The notes: generated by a model from the letters alone, not told the origin. Counted from the stretch's first letter, positions 1 to 5,394 are shown. The stretch is 5,484 bases of DNA from Candidatus Bathyarchaeota archaeon (GCA_023247835.1 JAHFFU010000089.1:1-5484); one strand, 5' to 3'. Program-made: numbers and translations.

Positions 1-98
1 AGGGCATGCCGGAAGCATTTGGAGCAGAAGGAGACGCCTTCATACTCGCGCGCGTAGACCGCGTCCCCTGAGCAGTATGTGCAGGTTGCCGTTTGCAA
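1..98 (-). CDS. N-terminal zinc finger of a probable TtuA/NcsA-type tRNA 2-thiolation enzyme (partial)
   Basis: Only the first 32 codons are present; the gene runs off the left edge. The visible protein has Cys6-x2-Cys9 and Cys25-x2-Cys28 with AVY between them and CF after the last cysteine. This resembles the short zinc finger opening the PP-loop tRNA sulfurtransferases of the TtuA/NcsA/Ncs6 family, which thiolate uridines in tRNA using ATP. The start is TTG at 98-96: this frame has a stop at 113-111 and no ATG, GTG or other TTG before the first cysteine, and GAGGT lies 9 nt upstream. It begins 4 nt after the stop of the membrane protease gene, so the two are probably co-transcribed. The PP-loop and catalytic cysteines lie outside the window. 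Another small zinc-ribbon protein is possible, so the family call is inference. Confidence 0.55.
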   Translation of the reverse strand, partial: MQTATCTYCSGDAVYAREYEGVSFCSKCFRHA

Positions 99-102
99 CG
101 TA

Positions 103-1275
103 CTAGTACCTCAGGAAACCGAACCTGAGAAGTGAGAAACCAATATTCAATGCCAGAATGGAGTATGCAGCCACATTTGCTACTGTGCGGATCTCCTTCG
201 TTCTTTTGATTCCGAAAAGGTTCAGGGCCGCCTCTAGGAATTTGTCCCCATCGAAAGGGTACATTGGAAGCATGTTGATGAGTGCGACACTGATGAGGAC
301 GATTGAGAGCCAGAACTCAGCGTGCAAAAGGATTGGAGGAAATTCACTCGAGAGGCCTGGAAACTTTGGGTTGTAGACTATGTTATCCATCAACCCGCTT
401 ATTCCGATGAGCGCATGGCTTGAGTTGCTTTGGTCAACTCCCGTCTTAACCAAGAAGGTGCCACGTTGAGTCCCCAGCGCAATCTCTTGCCCAGGAATTA
501 CTCCTGACATGTAATGACGCAGATCATTGATGCCCGAGATTTTCGTCCCATTTATGCTCGTGACAATATCGCCCGCTTGCAGGCCGGAAGAATGCGCGGG
601 GAGGTTCTCTGGGACGGAGCCGATCGCGACGCCTGATGAAGCAACGGTGTAGAATGGGGCAATTGTTGCTGAGAAGTTGAACAGGAGAAATATGCAAAGC
701 ACACCTAGTACTGCGTTTGTGAACGAGCCAGCTGCAAAGATACGAAGCTTGGTCGCATTCTTAGCCTGGTTCAGCTTCTCCTCGTCGGGTTCCACGAATC
801 CACCCATCAATATGTGAGCGAAGAATGCGCCGGTAGATTTGAGTGGAACATGGTCGGCAAGGCTGGCAATCCCGTGGGAGAGTTCATGCGTTACTACCAC
901 GACTGAGAGTGCCAAAACGAGATACGGGAAGGTTTCGAAACTCACGAAAAGGCCTGGCACGGGAACTATGGGCTGGATCGAGACAGCTTGTTCGGTTCTG
1001 AAGAATAAGTTCAGCAGATTTTTTGCAAGCTGGTACAAGATGAATGCCATCGCGCCTACCACGGTTACGATGCCAATGTTCCAGAATGTCCGCCAGACTG
1101 TTGGTTTTGAGTTCGATATCTTCCCTATGATCCTGTTCAACCGCGTGGTTCGATATATTATGTAGAATGGCAGGCCTGAAACGCCGAATCTTTCCGCCCT
1201 AAATGCCCACCACGCTATGGAAATGATGGCCCAGGCTGTAAGGTAGACGGCGAAGAATGAGAAGACGGATGCCAT
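103..1275 (-). CDS. Site-2-type intramembrane zinc metalloprotease (M50 family) with PDZ domain
   Basis: A 390-aa membrane protein of the M50/site-2 protease family, which cuts substrates inside the membrane, usually to release regulators or clear membrane proteins. The zinc-binding HELSH motif (His130, Glu131, His134) lies in a hydrophobic segment at about 115-135. The third ligand motif is NMLPMYPFDGD at 334-344, with Asp342 the expected ligand. The family's conserved AGSFTN stretch is at 182-187. A PDZ-like domain occupies about 208-280, with GLQAGDIVTSING at 231-243. Hydrophobic segments at about 5-24, 62-82, 115-135, 179-200, 318-336 and 366-386 suggest six membrane spans. All catalytic residues are present and the length is normal. 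The start is ATG with only a weak GAAGAA upstream. It is divergent from cutA and heads a pair with the zinc-finger gene. Its substrate cannot be told from sequence; no anti-sigma or obvious membrane regulator lies nearby. Confidence 0.9.
   Translation of the reverse strand: MASVFSFFAVYLTAWAIISIAWWAFRAERFGVSGLPFYIIYRTTRLNRIIGKISNSKPTVWRTFWNIGIVTVVGAMAFILYQLAKNLLNLFFRTEQAVSIQPIVPVPGLFVSFETFPYLVLALSVVVVTHELSHGIASLADHVPLKSTGAFFAHILMGGFVEPDEEKLNQAKNATKLRIFAAGSFTNAVLGVLCIFLLFNFSATIAPFYTVASSGVAIGSVPENLPAHSSGLQAGDIVTSINGTKISGINDLRHYMSGVIPGQEIALGTQRGTFLVKTGVDQSNSSHALIGISGLMDNIVYNPKFPGLSSEFPPILLHAEFWLSIVLISVALINMLPMYPFDGDKFLEAALNLFGIKRTKEIRTVANVAAYSILALNIGFSLLRFGFLRY
108..112 (-). promoter_or_regulatory. 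Shine-Dalgarno site (GAGGT) for the zinc-finger gene
   Basis: GAGGT on the minus strand lies inside the last codons of the protease gene and ends 9 nt before the TTG at 98. With the in-frame stop at 113-111 it fixes a TTG start for the downstream gene. Its position inside the upstream coding region suggests coupled translation of the two genes. Confidence 0.5.
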
Positions 1276-1293
1276 TCGAATTCTTCGGCAGTG

Positions 1294-1316
1294 AAATTAG
1301 GGTGTTCAACTAAAAC
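1294..1316. promoter_or_regulatory. Candidate divergent promoter between the protease gene and cutA
   Basis: The 57-bp gap between the two starts must carry both promoters. On the minus strand TTTTAGTT (1316-1309) would place transcription start near 1286, giving an 11-nt leader for the protease gene. On the plus strand AAATTA (1294-1299) would place it near 1323, leaving a 10-nt leader with GGGATG before the cutA ATG at 1333. Both boxes are weak matches to an archaeal TATA element, so these are inferences from spacing. Confidence 0.3.
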
Positions 1317-1332
1317 CTTTCTGGGATGCAAA

Positions 1333-1653
1333 ATGTCGCGAATCATTGTTCTCTCAACTTGCGGTAGCATGCGAGAAGCGCGCAAGATAGCAGACGACCT
1401 TGTTCAAAGGAGACTTGCCGCGTGTGTCAATATTCTCCCGGTTACTTCATACTACCGATGGAAGGGAAACATCATGAACGGGCGTGAATGGCTCATGATA
1501 ATCAAGACCAAGTCGGACTTTTTCGCAAAGTTAAAGCGAAGAATTCTCGCTCTGCACAGCTATGAGCTGCCAGAGATAGTTTCTCTGAAAATCGATGATG
1601 GCTTCAAACCCTACCTGGCATGGTTGGACAACGAATTAAGTGACGGCGGGTAG
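1333..1653 (+). CDS. cutA: CutA-family (divalent cation tolerance) protein
   Basis: A 106-aa CutA1 protein, a small soluble protein with a PII-like ferredoxin fold that forms very stable trimers. The family was linked to copper and other divalent-cation tolerance in E. coli, but its role elsewhere is unsettled. Family hallmarks run in order: IVLSTCGS near the N-terminus, ARKIADDLVQRRLAACVNI, SYYRWKG, EWLMIIKT, the signature ALHSYELPEIVSL, and a C-terminal YLAWLDNEL. Length and motif order are complete. I chose ATG 1333 over the in-frame GTG at 1291 because CutA proteins begin just before the first strand (here SRIIVLST), and the extra 14 residues look nothing like the family and would overlap the promoter region. 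GGGATG ends 4 nt before the ATG as a weak ribosome binding site. It is divergent from the protease gene, and a hairpin covers its stop codon. Confidence 0.92.
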   Translation: MSRIIVLSTCGSMREARKIADDLVQRRLAACVNILPVTSYYRWKGNIMNGREWLMIIKTKSDFFAKLKRRILALHSYELPEIVSLKIDDGFKPYLAWLDNELSDGG

Positions 1654-1663
1654 GTTCGCCGTC
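1642..1663 (+). terminator. Hairpin across the cutA stop codon
   Basis: GACGGCG at 1642-1648 and CGCCGTC at 1657-1663 form a perfect 7-bp inverted repeat around an 8-nt loop that contains the TAG stop (1651-1653). The stem is GC-rich. No T-run follows directly; the first T-rich stretch is about 20 nt downstream (TTTCTTTCT at 1687-1695). It may aid transcript 3'-end formation or stability, but archaeal termination depends mainly on T-runs, so the terminator label is tentative. Confidence 0.3.
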
Positions 1664-1720
1664 TAGACACGCGAGCACGGTCAAAATTTCTTTCTGAGAT
1701 CCGTTAAAGTCAGGGAACAC

Positions 1721-1741
1721 TTAATAGGCCGCCTCAAATAT
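1721..1741 (+). promoter_or_regulatory. Candidate TATA elements ahead of the small reading frame
   Basis: Two AT-rich stretches precede the TTG at 1769: TTAATA (1721-1726), which would start transcription near 1751, and TCAAATAT (1734-1741), which would start it near 1764 and give an almost leaderless message. Neither is a strong match, and they are recorded because they are properly spaced for the small gene. Confidence 0.25.
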
Positions 1742-1768
1742 GCGCCGGACCTCGGTCGGGAAGACGCA

Positions 1769-1915
1769 TTGAAGCCTGAAGAGGAAGACAAAGTAGTCGA
1801 AGCGCTCGAAGAGTTACGAATCAACTACACCCTCCGACAATGGCGAGTCTGTTCCCTGATCTGCGAGTCGCTAGCGGACAAATTCCGCACGATAGCAAAA
1901 AGCGAAAGTAGGTAA
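1769..1915 (+). CDS. Possible 48-aa small protein, function unknown
   Basis: A TTG-started frame encodes 48 residues, too short for ordinary gene finders. The protein is highly charged and probably helical: an acidic start (KPEEEDKVVEALEELR), then TLRQWRVCSLICESLADKF with two cysteines, and a basic end. I do not recognise a family. The same frame is open upstream from 1667 (34 more codons) but contains no ATG, GTG or other TTG, so TTG 1769 is the only usual start. TTG is also used by pyrH and the left-edge gene here. It lies downstream of cutA in the same direction and converges on the winged-helix gene, 18 nt from its stop. TATA-like elements at 1721-1741 are suitably placed; there is no convincing ribosome binding site. 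Chance openness or a decayed gene are real alternatives. Confidence 0.35.
   Translation: MKPEEEDKVVEALEELRINYTLRQWRVCSLICESLADKFRTIAKSESR
1897..1901 (-). terminator. Short T-run downstream of the pyrH/winged-helix operon
   Basis: On the minus strand, TTTTT occurs about 32 nt past the stop of the winged-helix gene, within a T- and C-rich stretch. Archaeal RNA polymerase can stop at T-runs without a hairpin, so this is the best candidate for the operon's 3' end. It is short and lies inside the possible convergent small gene. Confidence 0.25.
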
Positions 1916-1933
1916 ATGTAATCTGGGTCGAGA

Positions 1934-2212
1934 CTAGAGTTCCCTAAGTTTCTTGTAGAGGTCTATCAGCGCACTAGTTTTTTCATCAGCCTCATTGAGC
2001 GTAAATATCTTCATCCCTTTGTCAAATCTTTCGTAAAGCAGTATCTTTTCTTTAATTAGCGGTTCGACAATTCGAGCGATCGTTGAAGGAGATAGGCCGA
2101 GAAGGTTCGCCAACGTCGCTTGATTGAAGATGCGTTCTTTGCCAGCGTTCTCCAACAAATACTCCAATAGCCTAACCTGTGCCTTGGACTGAAAGACATC
2201 GCTCAGCTTCAT
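1934..2212 (-). CDS. Small winged helix-turn-helix DNA-binding protein
   Basis: A 92-aa protein with the form of an archaeal winged-helix transcription regulator. The N-terminal helix (about 5-22) leads to NQATLANLLGL (30-40), a turn at SPS, and the likely recognition helix TIARIVEPLIKEKILL (44-59). A two-strand wing follows at about 59-72, ending IFTLNEAD, and a C-terminal helix (about 75-92) may form the dimer contact. No ligand-binding domain or metal-binding cysteines are seen. It is the second gene after pyrH, 12 nt downstream, with AGGCGGT (2226-2220) overlapping the pyrH stop and 7 nt before its ATG. This implies co-transcription and probably coupled translation. It could regulate its own operon or pyrimidine genes, but only neighbourhood supports that. 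Its target is unknown. Confidence 0.75.
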   Translation of the reverse strand: MKLSDVFQSKAQVRLLEYLLENAGKERIFNQATLANLLGLSPSTIARIVEPLIKEKILLYERFDKGMKIFTLNEADEKTSALIDLYKKLREL

Positions 2213-2219
2213 CGGGCCG

Positions 2220-2226
2220 ACCGCCT
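2220..2226 (-). promoter_or_regulatory. Shine-Dalgarno site (AGGCGGT) overlapping the pyrH stop codon
   Basis: AGGCGGT differs at one base from AGGAGGT and ends 7 nt before the ATG of the winged-helix gene. It shares the AG of the pyrH TAG stop. Ribosomes ending pyrH would sit on it, so translational coupling is likely. Confidence 0.55.
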
Positions 2227-2902
2227 AGCCGAGTATTACTTGAGTTCCTATCTTCTCGCTCCTGAGCGCTCGGGTAACATTCGCCGGCGTGCGTCCATCC
2301 AAGATTACTGTTGATATCTTTGAGCGGCTGATTATGCGGAGTGCAAGTGGGTCCATGAGTTCGTAGGCTCCTGCGCTTATGTCTACTTTCGAAAGGATTT
2401 GAGTAAGTTGACTGACCGTAACTTCGTCCAACTTCTTAGCCTTCTTATCTTTGCTGGGGTCGGAAGTGTAAACCCCTTCAACGTCGGTCGCATTCACGAA
2501 AAGCTCAGCACCGACCGTTTCGGCTGCGATGGCGGCGACCGCGTTGGTTGAGTGCCCAGGCGTCAGGCCGCCCATGGCAACGATTTTTCCTGACGCAAAG
2601 TAATGTTTCAACTCATCTATGTTGACAGGGATTTCAGGGAAGGCGTATTCCCCCAAACCATCAACTAGCAGTCGCGCGTTCAATCTACTTACCAGGATAC
2701 CTATCTGATCACATAGCGACTCCGGGACGTCCATATCCCGAGCGGCTTTGATATATGTCCGGGCAACGCTGCCACCACCGGTAACAACCACGAGGTGGTA
2801 CTCGCCCACAAGTTCCTTGAGTAGCTTGACGTATTCTTCGACGAGAGGCTTCTTGGCTTCATCGGGGAAAGCGAAGCCGCCGAGCTTGATGACCGCTTTC
2901 AA
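2225..2902 (-). CDS. pyrH: Archaeal UMP kinase
   Basis: A 225-aa amino-acid-kinase-fold enzyme that phosphorylates UMP to UDP with ATP in the cytosol, the step leading from de novo or salvaged UMP to UTP and CTP. It shows the family pattern: KLGG near the N-terminus (Lys6, Gly8, Gly9), VVTGGGSVAR at 39-48, the phosphate-contacting GGLTPGHSTNA at 111-121, NATDVEGVYTSDP at 137-149, and GAYELMDPLAL at 178-188. The length and the short N-terminus fit the archaeal UMP kinase subgroup rather than the longer bacterial PyrH or acetylglutamate kinase. The start is TTG at 2902-2900, because a TGA lies in frame two codons upstream and KAVIKLGG must be included. AGG (2913-2911) is 8 nt upstream. It heads an operon with a winged-helix gene and is divergent from prf1. 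Confidence 0.93.
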   Translation of the reverse strand: MKAVIKLGGFAFPDEAKKPLVEEYVKLLKELVGEYHLVVVTGGGSVARTYIKAARDMDVPESLCDQIGILVSRLNARLLVDGLGEYAFPEIPVNIDELKHYFASGKIVAMGGLTPGHSTNAVAAIAAETVGAELFVNATDVEGVYTSDPSKDKKAKKLDEVTVSQLTQILSKVDISAGAYELMDPLALRIISRSKISTVILDGRTPANVTRALRSEKIGTQVILG

Positions 2903-2935
2903 AAATCACGCCTGGTTGATACTATTCCGGGGGTG

Positions 2936-2948
2936 TTATTTGATTTCT
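2936..2948 (-). promoter_or_regulatory. Candidate promoter of the pyrH operon
   Basis: The minus strand reads AGAAATCAAATAA, an A-rich stretch with AAATAA as a possible TATA core and purine-rich sequence upstream as a possible TFB element. Usual spacing would put transcription start near 2913 and leave a leader of about 11 nt before TTG 2902. The match is modest, but little else AT-rich lies in this 113-bp gap besides the prf1 box. Confidence 0.35.
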
Positions 2949-2972
2949 GAACCCCGCCAGCATTAACTAACC

Positions 2973-2980
2973 TATATAAA
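2973..2980 (+). promoter_or_regulatory. TATA box of prf1 (TATATAAA)
   Basis: TATATAAA is an excellent archaeal TATA box. With the box at about -30 to -23, transcription would start near 3003, leaving about 13 nt before ATG 3016. It is the strongest core-promoter match in the window and also supports an archaeal origin. Confidence 0.7.
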
Positions 2981-3003
2981 ATCCGGAACGTTACCCATGC
3001 GCA

Positions 3004-3009
3004 AAGGTG
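3004..3009 (+). promoter_or_regulatory. Ribosome binding site (AAGGTG) that decides the prf1 start
   Basis: AAGGTG matches the complement of the 16S rRNA 3' end and stops 6 nt before ATG 3016. Its last three bases are also an in-frame GTG at 3007. Using that GTG would mean an almost leaderless message, so ATG 3016 is the better start. Confidence 0.6.
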
Positions 3010-3015
3010 TTTTCA

Positions 3016-4278
3016 ATGTCAACAACAGCCATCTCAGACTCTGTATCCCGCTTTAGGCTGAAACGGACATTGGAAACGCTAGCTTCGAAGGAAGGGCGCG
3101 GCACGGAGCTCATAAGCCTCTACGTGCCGCCGGGCCGAAGGATCCATGAAGTAATGGCGAACCTTCGAGAGGAGTACGGAACCGCTTCCAACATCAAATC
3201 ACGGAGTACACGGAAGAACGTTCAAGAAGCCATTGATAGAGTTTCTCAGCGGCTGAAGCTGTTCAAAGAGCCCCCAAAGAATGGGTTAGTCATCTTCTGT
3301 GGTGCGATTCCTCATGGCGGGGCTGGAACGGAGAAGATGGAGATGTATGCTCTCGAGCCGCCGGAACCGATCAACATCTACTTCTACCGTTGCGACGCAA
3401 AGTTTCACCTTGAGCCGTTATTGGAGATGGCCATAGAGCGGGATGCTTTTGGCGTTATAGTAATCGATTCTACCGAGGCTGTCGTGGCCACCGTTAGGGG
3501 GCAAAGGATGGAAGTTCTGCAGGGGTTCACGTCCGGCATACCTGGCAAGTCTCGGGCAGGCGGCCAATCAGCTAGGCGTTATGAACGAATCCGCGAGCAG
3601 GCCATGAACGCTTACTTCCGAAGGATTGGAACACATGCCTTAGAGCTGCTCGGTAAAGTGCCAGGCCTAAAAGGCCTCATAATAGGTGGTCCAGGTCCGA
3701 CGAAGCATGATTTCGAGGAGGGAGACTACCTGAATTACATGTTGAAGGAGAAGATCTTGGCCACTGTCGATACTTCTTACGTTGGCGAGCAGGGGGTCGA
3801 GGAGATAATCTCGAAGAGCCAAGACGTCCTCAAAGGTGTCAGGTACCTTGAGGAAAAACGCCTGGTCCAGAGGTTCCTCTACGAAATCGGCCACGAAACA
3901 GGGTTAGGAGTTTACGGAGAGACCCAGGTTAGGAGATTCCTTAGCGCAGGAATAGTCGACTTGCTCCTCGTATCTGAAAAGATGAACATACTGCACGTCT
4001 ATACGAAGTGTAAGAACTGCGGTGCCGTTGAAGACTCGCTCATCCTTCAGGCCAACCTTATCAAGTTTGAGCAAGACCTTATGGCCACACCGTGTAGAAA
4101 ATGCAACGCAACAGCCCTGTACGTGGAGGGTACGAAGGATTTGGTCGACGAACTTATCGAAATCGCAGAGAAACAAAGCGCCAACATTGCGATCATATCC
4201 ACCGAAACAGACGAAGGCGTAATGCTCAAGGACTCCTTCGGTGGAATAGCGGCCATCTTGCGATACAAGGCTTCCTAA
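3016..4278 (+). CDS. prf1: Peptide chain release factor aRF1 (class I, eRF1 family)
   Basis: A 420-aa archaeal class I release factor that reads all three stop codons in the ribosomal A site and triggers release of the finished protein. It acts with aEF1A and with ABCE1 in recycling. Counting from ATG 3016, the N-terminal decoding domain has GTASNIKS with NIKS at 59-62 and YRCDAKF at 124-130, the eRF1 YxCxxxF motif. The middle domain carries the catalytic GGQ at 182-184 in AGGQSARRYERIREQA. The C-terminal domain contains CKNC (332-335) and CRKC (360-363), a four-cysteine zinc-ribbon-like minidomain found in many archaeal members. Length and domain order are complete and no key motif is lost. 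A start at GTG 3007 would add only three residues. It has its own strong TATA box and is divergent from pyrH; the dehydratase gene follows after 142 bp. Confidence 0.96.
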   Translation: MSTTAISDSVSRFRLKRTLETLASKEGRGTELISLYVPPGRRIHEVMANLREEYGTASNIKSRSTRKNVQEAIDRVSQRLKLFKEPPKNGLVIFCGAIPHGGAGTEKMEMYALEPPEPINIYFYRCDAKFHLEPLLEMAIERDAFGVIVIDSTEAVVATVRGQRMEVLQGFTSGIPGKSRAGGQSARRYERIREQAMNAYFRRIGTHALELLGKVPGLKGLIIGGPGPTKHDFEEGDYLNYMLKEKILATVDTSYVGEQGVEEIISKSQDVLKGVRYLEEKRLVQRFLYEIGHETGLGVYGETQVRRFLSAGIVDLLLVSEKMNILHVYTKCKNCGAVEDSLILQANLIKFEQDLMATPCRKCNATALYVEGTKDLVDELIEIAEKQSANIAIISTETDEGVMLKDSFGGIAAILRYKAS

Positions 4279-4284
4279 GCGTAG

Positions 4285-4292
4285 TCTATAAA
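4285..4292 (+). promoter_or_regulatory. TATA box (TCTATAAA) upstream of the dehydratase gene
   Basis: TCTATAAA lies just after the prf1 stop. Normal spacing gives transcription start near 4315, about 106 nt ahead of the dehydratase ATG, a long leader for an archaeal gene. A weaker AT-rich site (CATATCCA, 4391-4398) would give a leaderless start at 4421, so a second promoter is possible. Confidence 0.45.
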
Positions 4293-4323
4293 GGGGTCTC
4301 GGGCGTTGCAGTTACCAGGACCG

Positions 4324-4410
4324 TTGATCTCTCGCGTTGCTGATGAAATCACGCTTGCGAAGAATTGTCCTATCGTTCTTGGGCTAAACTCATATCCACA
4401 AATTCGCTAG
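4324..4410 (+). CDS. Possible 28-aa leader reading frame ahead of the dehydratase
   Basis: If transcription starts near 4315, the first TTG (4324) with CAGGA just upstream opens a 28-codon frame ending at TAG 4408-4410, which is 10 nt before the dehydratase ATG. Nine of its 28 residues are Ile, Val or Leu, with one Thr. That recalls bacterial ilv leader peptides, which sense branched-chain amino acids, but no attenuator hairpin or T-run is visible. The frame is also open upstream to a TTG at 4306. A chance frame is more likely than not. Confidence 0.2.
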   Translation: MISRVADEITLAKNCPIVLGLNSYPQIR

Positions 4411-4413
4411 GGG
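4409..4413 (+). promoter_or_regulatory. Ribosome binding site (AGGGG) of the dehydratase gene
   Basis: AGGGG ends 7 nt before ATG 4421 and supports that start. It overlaps the stop of the short leader frame, so the two could be coupled if the leader is translated. Confidence 0.5.
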
Positions 4414-4420
4414 ACCACTC

Positions 4421-5377
4421 ATGGCCAGCAACCTGAAGCCAACACTCGAGGAGATCGAGGAAGCATCTAGGCGAATAGGGGGAATTGCGTGGCGAACACC
4501 TCTACTGCCGGCTGGCAGGCATGAGAGTGGCATCTTTCTGAAATTGGAGTGCCTACAGCGCAATGGTAGCTTCAAGACTCGCGGCGCCTGGAACCGAATG
4601 AGTCGAACAACTGCTGAAGAGCGAAACCGAGGTTTCGTCACAGTTAGCGCTGGCAATCATGGACAGGCCGTAGCTTGGTGTGCAAGGCATTTGGATAGCA
4701 AGTGTACCGTCTGGGTCCCCGATGATGCCGTGGAAAAGAAAGTCATGGCTATGGAAGCACTGGGTGCCACCATCAAGCGCATGCCTGAGGTGGAGATCAT
4801 GAATTCGATGACCGACGACCGATGGGAGAAAACCGAACAAACGTACATCCACCCATTCGGCGACCGTTATGTGATGGCTGGGCAGGGAACGATTGGGCTT
4901 GAAATCATACAGGATTTCCCAGAAGTGAAAACAGTCATCGTACCAATCGGCGGCGGCGGCCTAATCTCTGGCATAGGCACGGCCCTCAAGGCTAAGAAAC
5001 CCGAGGTGAAGGTTTATGGAGTGCAGGCCGAATTGGCGGCACCGGTTCTCGCTTCATTCAAGAACGGTAAGCCAGAACAAATTAATGCCGGAAAAACCTT
5101 TGCAGACGGTATTGCAACCGACCGTGTTTTCAGCTACATGTGGCCAATCTTGCAGGAAGTTACGGACGGAGCGCTCGTTGTCTCTGAGGACGACATGCGA
5201 AGAGCAATTAAACATCTGACGAATGAAGTGCACGTCGTCGCAGAAGGGGCAGGTTCAGCGGCCCTAGCGGCTGCATGGAGATACTCGACTCAGTTGGAAA
5301 AGCCAATCGTATGCATTGTCTCTGGAGGCAATATAGACAATACTGTTTTCAGCAATATCATCAGCCAAAGGGACTAA
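4421..5377 (+). CDS. PLP-dependent threonine/serine dehydratase (TdcB/IlvA catalytic type, no ACT domain)
   Basis: A 318-aa fold-type II PLP enzyme that most likely deaminates threonine to 2-oxobutanoate (and serine to pyruvate), feeding isoleucine synthesis or catabolism. The PLP lysine is Lys52 in GSFKTRGA; SAGNHGQAVA at 76-85 matches the family's SAGNHxQG loop. HPFGDRYVMAGQGTIGLEI spans 144-162, the phosphate-binding GGGG is 177-180, EGAG is 275-278 and SGGN is 301-304. The alanine before GNH (Ala77) stands where serine racemases have their second catalytic base, a serine. The racemase metal-site residues Glu and Asp are replaced by Gln202 and Pro208, as in TdcB-like enzymes for the Gln. 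It has no C-terminal ACT-like regulatory region, so it resembles catabolic TdcB (about 330 aa) rather than long IlvA (about 510 aa). The ilvA or tdcB role cannot be settled here. It has its own promoter signals downstream of prf1. Confidence 0.88.
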   Translation: MASNLKPTLEEIEEASRRIGGIAWRTPLLPAGRHESGIFLKLECLQRNGSFKTRGAWNRMSRTTAEERNRGFVTVSAGNHGQAVAWCARHLDSKCTVWVPDDAVEKKVMAMEALGATIKRMPEVEIMNSMTDDRWEKTEQTYIHPFGDRYVMAGQGTIGLEIIQDFPEVKTVIVPIGGGGLISGIGTALKAKKPEVKVYGVQAELAAPVLASFKNGKPEQINAGKTFADGIATDRVFSYMWPILQEVTDGALVVSEDDMRRAIKHLTNEVHVVAEGAGSAALAAAWRYSTQLEKPIVCIVSGGNIDNTVFSNIISQRD

Positions 5378-5394
5378 TCTCTACCTAGGAGAGA
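5378..5394. repeat. Imperfect palindrome directly after the dehydratase stop
   Basis: TCTCT and AGAGA flank a central CCTAGG, with one unpaired A on the left side. It begins at the base after the TAA. It could be a weak hairpin at the transcript 3' end or a protein-binding site; there is no T-run after it. The rest of the window to 5484 is open in more than one frame on both strands but shows no start signal or recognisable protein, so I assign no gene there. Confidence 0.3.

Noticed and set aside
1291..1332. GTG start for cutA that adds 14 residues
   Set aside because: The added residues are outside the CutA fold and overlap the likely promoter; ATG 1333 sits directly before the first conserved strand.
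1740..1772. ATG-started 10-codon frame ahead of the small gene
   Set aside because: Very short, no ribosome binding site, and it ends overlapping the TTG at 1769; nothing supports it as a gene.
3667..4268. Antisense open frames of 73-90 codons inside prf1
   Set aside because: They lie wholly within a complete, motif-rich release factor gene and have no recognisable domains or start signals.
4340..4387. TGATGA at 4341-4346 as a C/D box RNA C box, and an ATG (4343) opening a 14-codon frame
   Set aside because: No D box (CTGA) or second C'/D' pair at usual spacing follows; the 14-codon frame has no ribosome binding site or recognisable content.
4279..4420. A tRNA or other structured RNA in the prf1-dehydratase gap
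   Set aside because: I could find no GTTCRA-type T-loop, acceptor pairing or cloverleaf arms; only the TATA box and short frames are visible.
4553..4852. Antisense 99-codon open frame inside the dehydratase gene
   Set aside because: Low-complexity Ser/His/Cys-rich translation opposite conserved catalytic motifs, as expected from a shadow frame.
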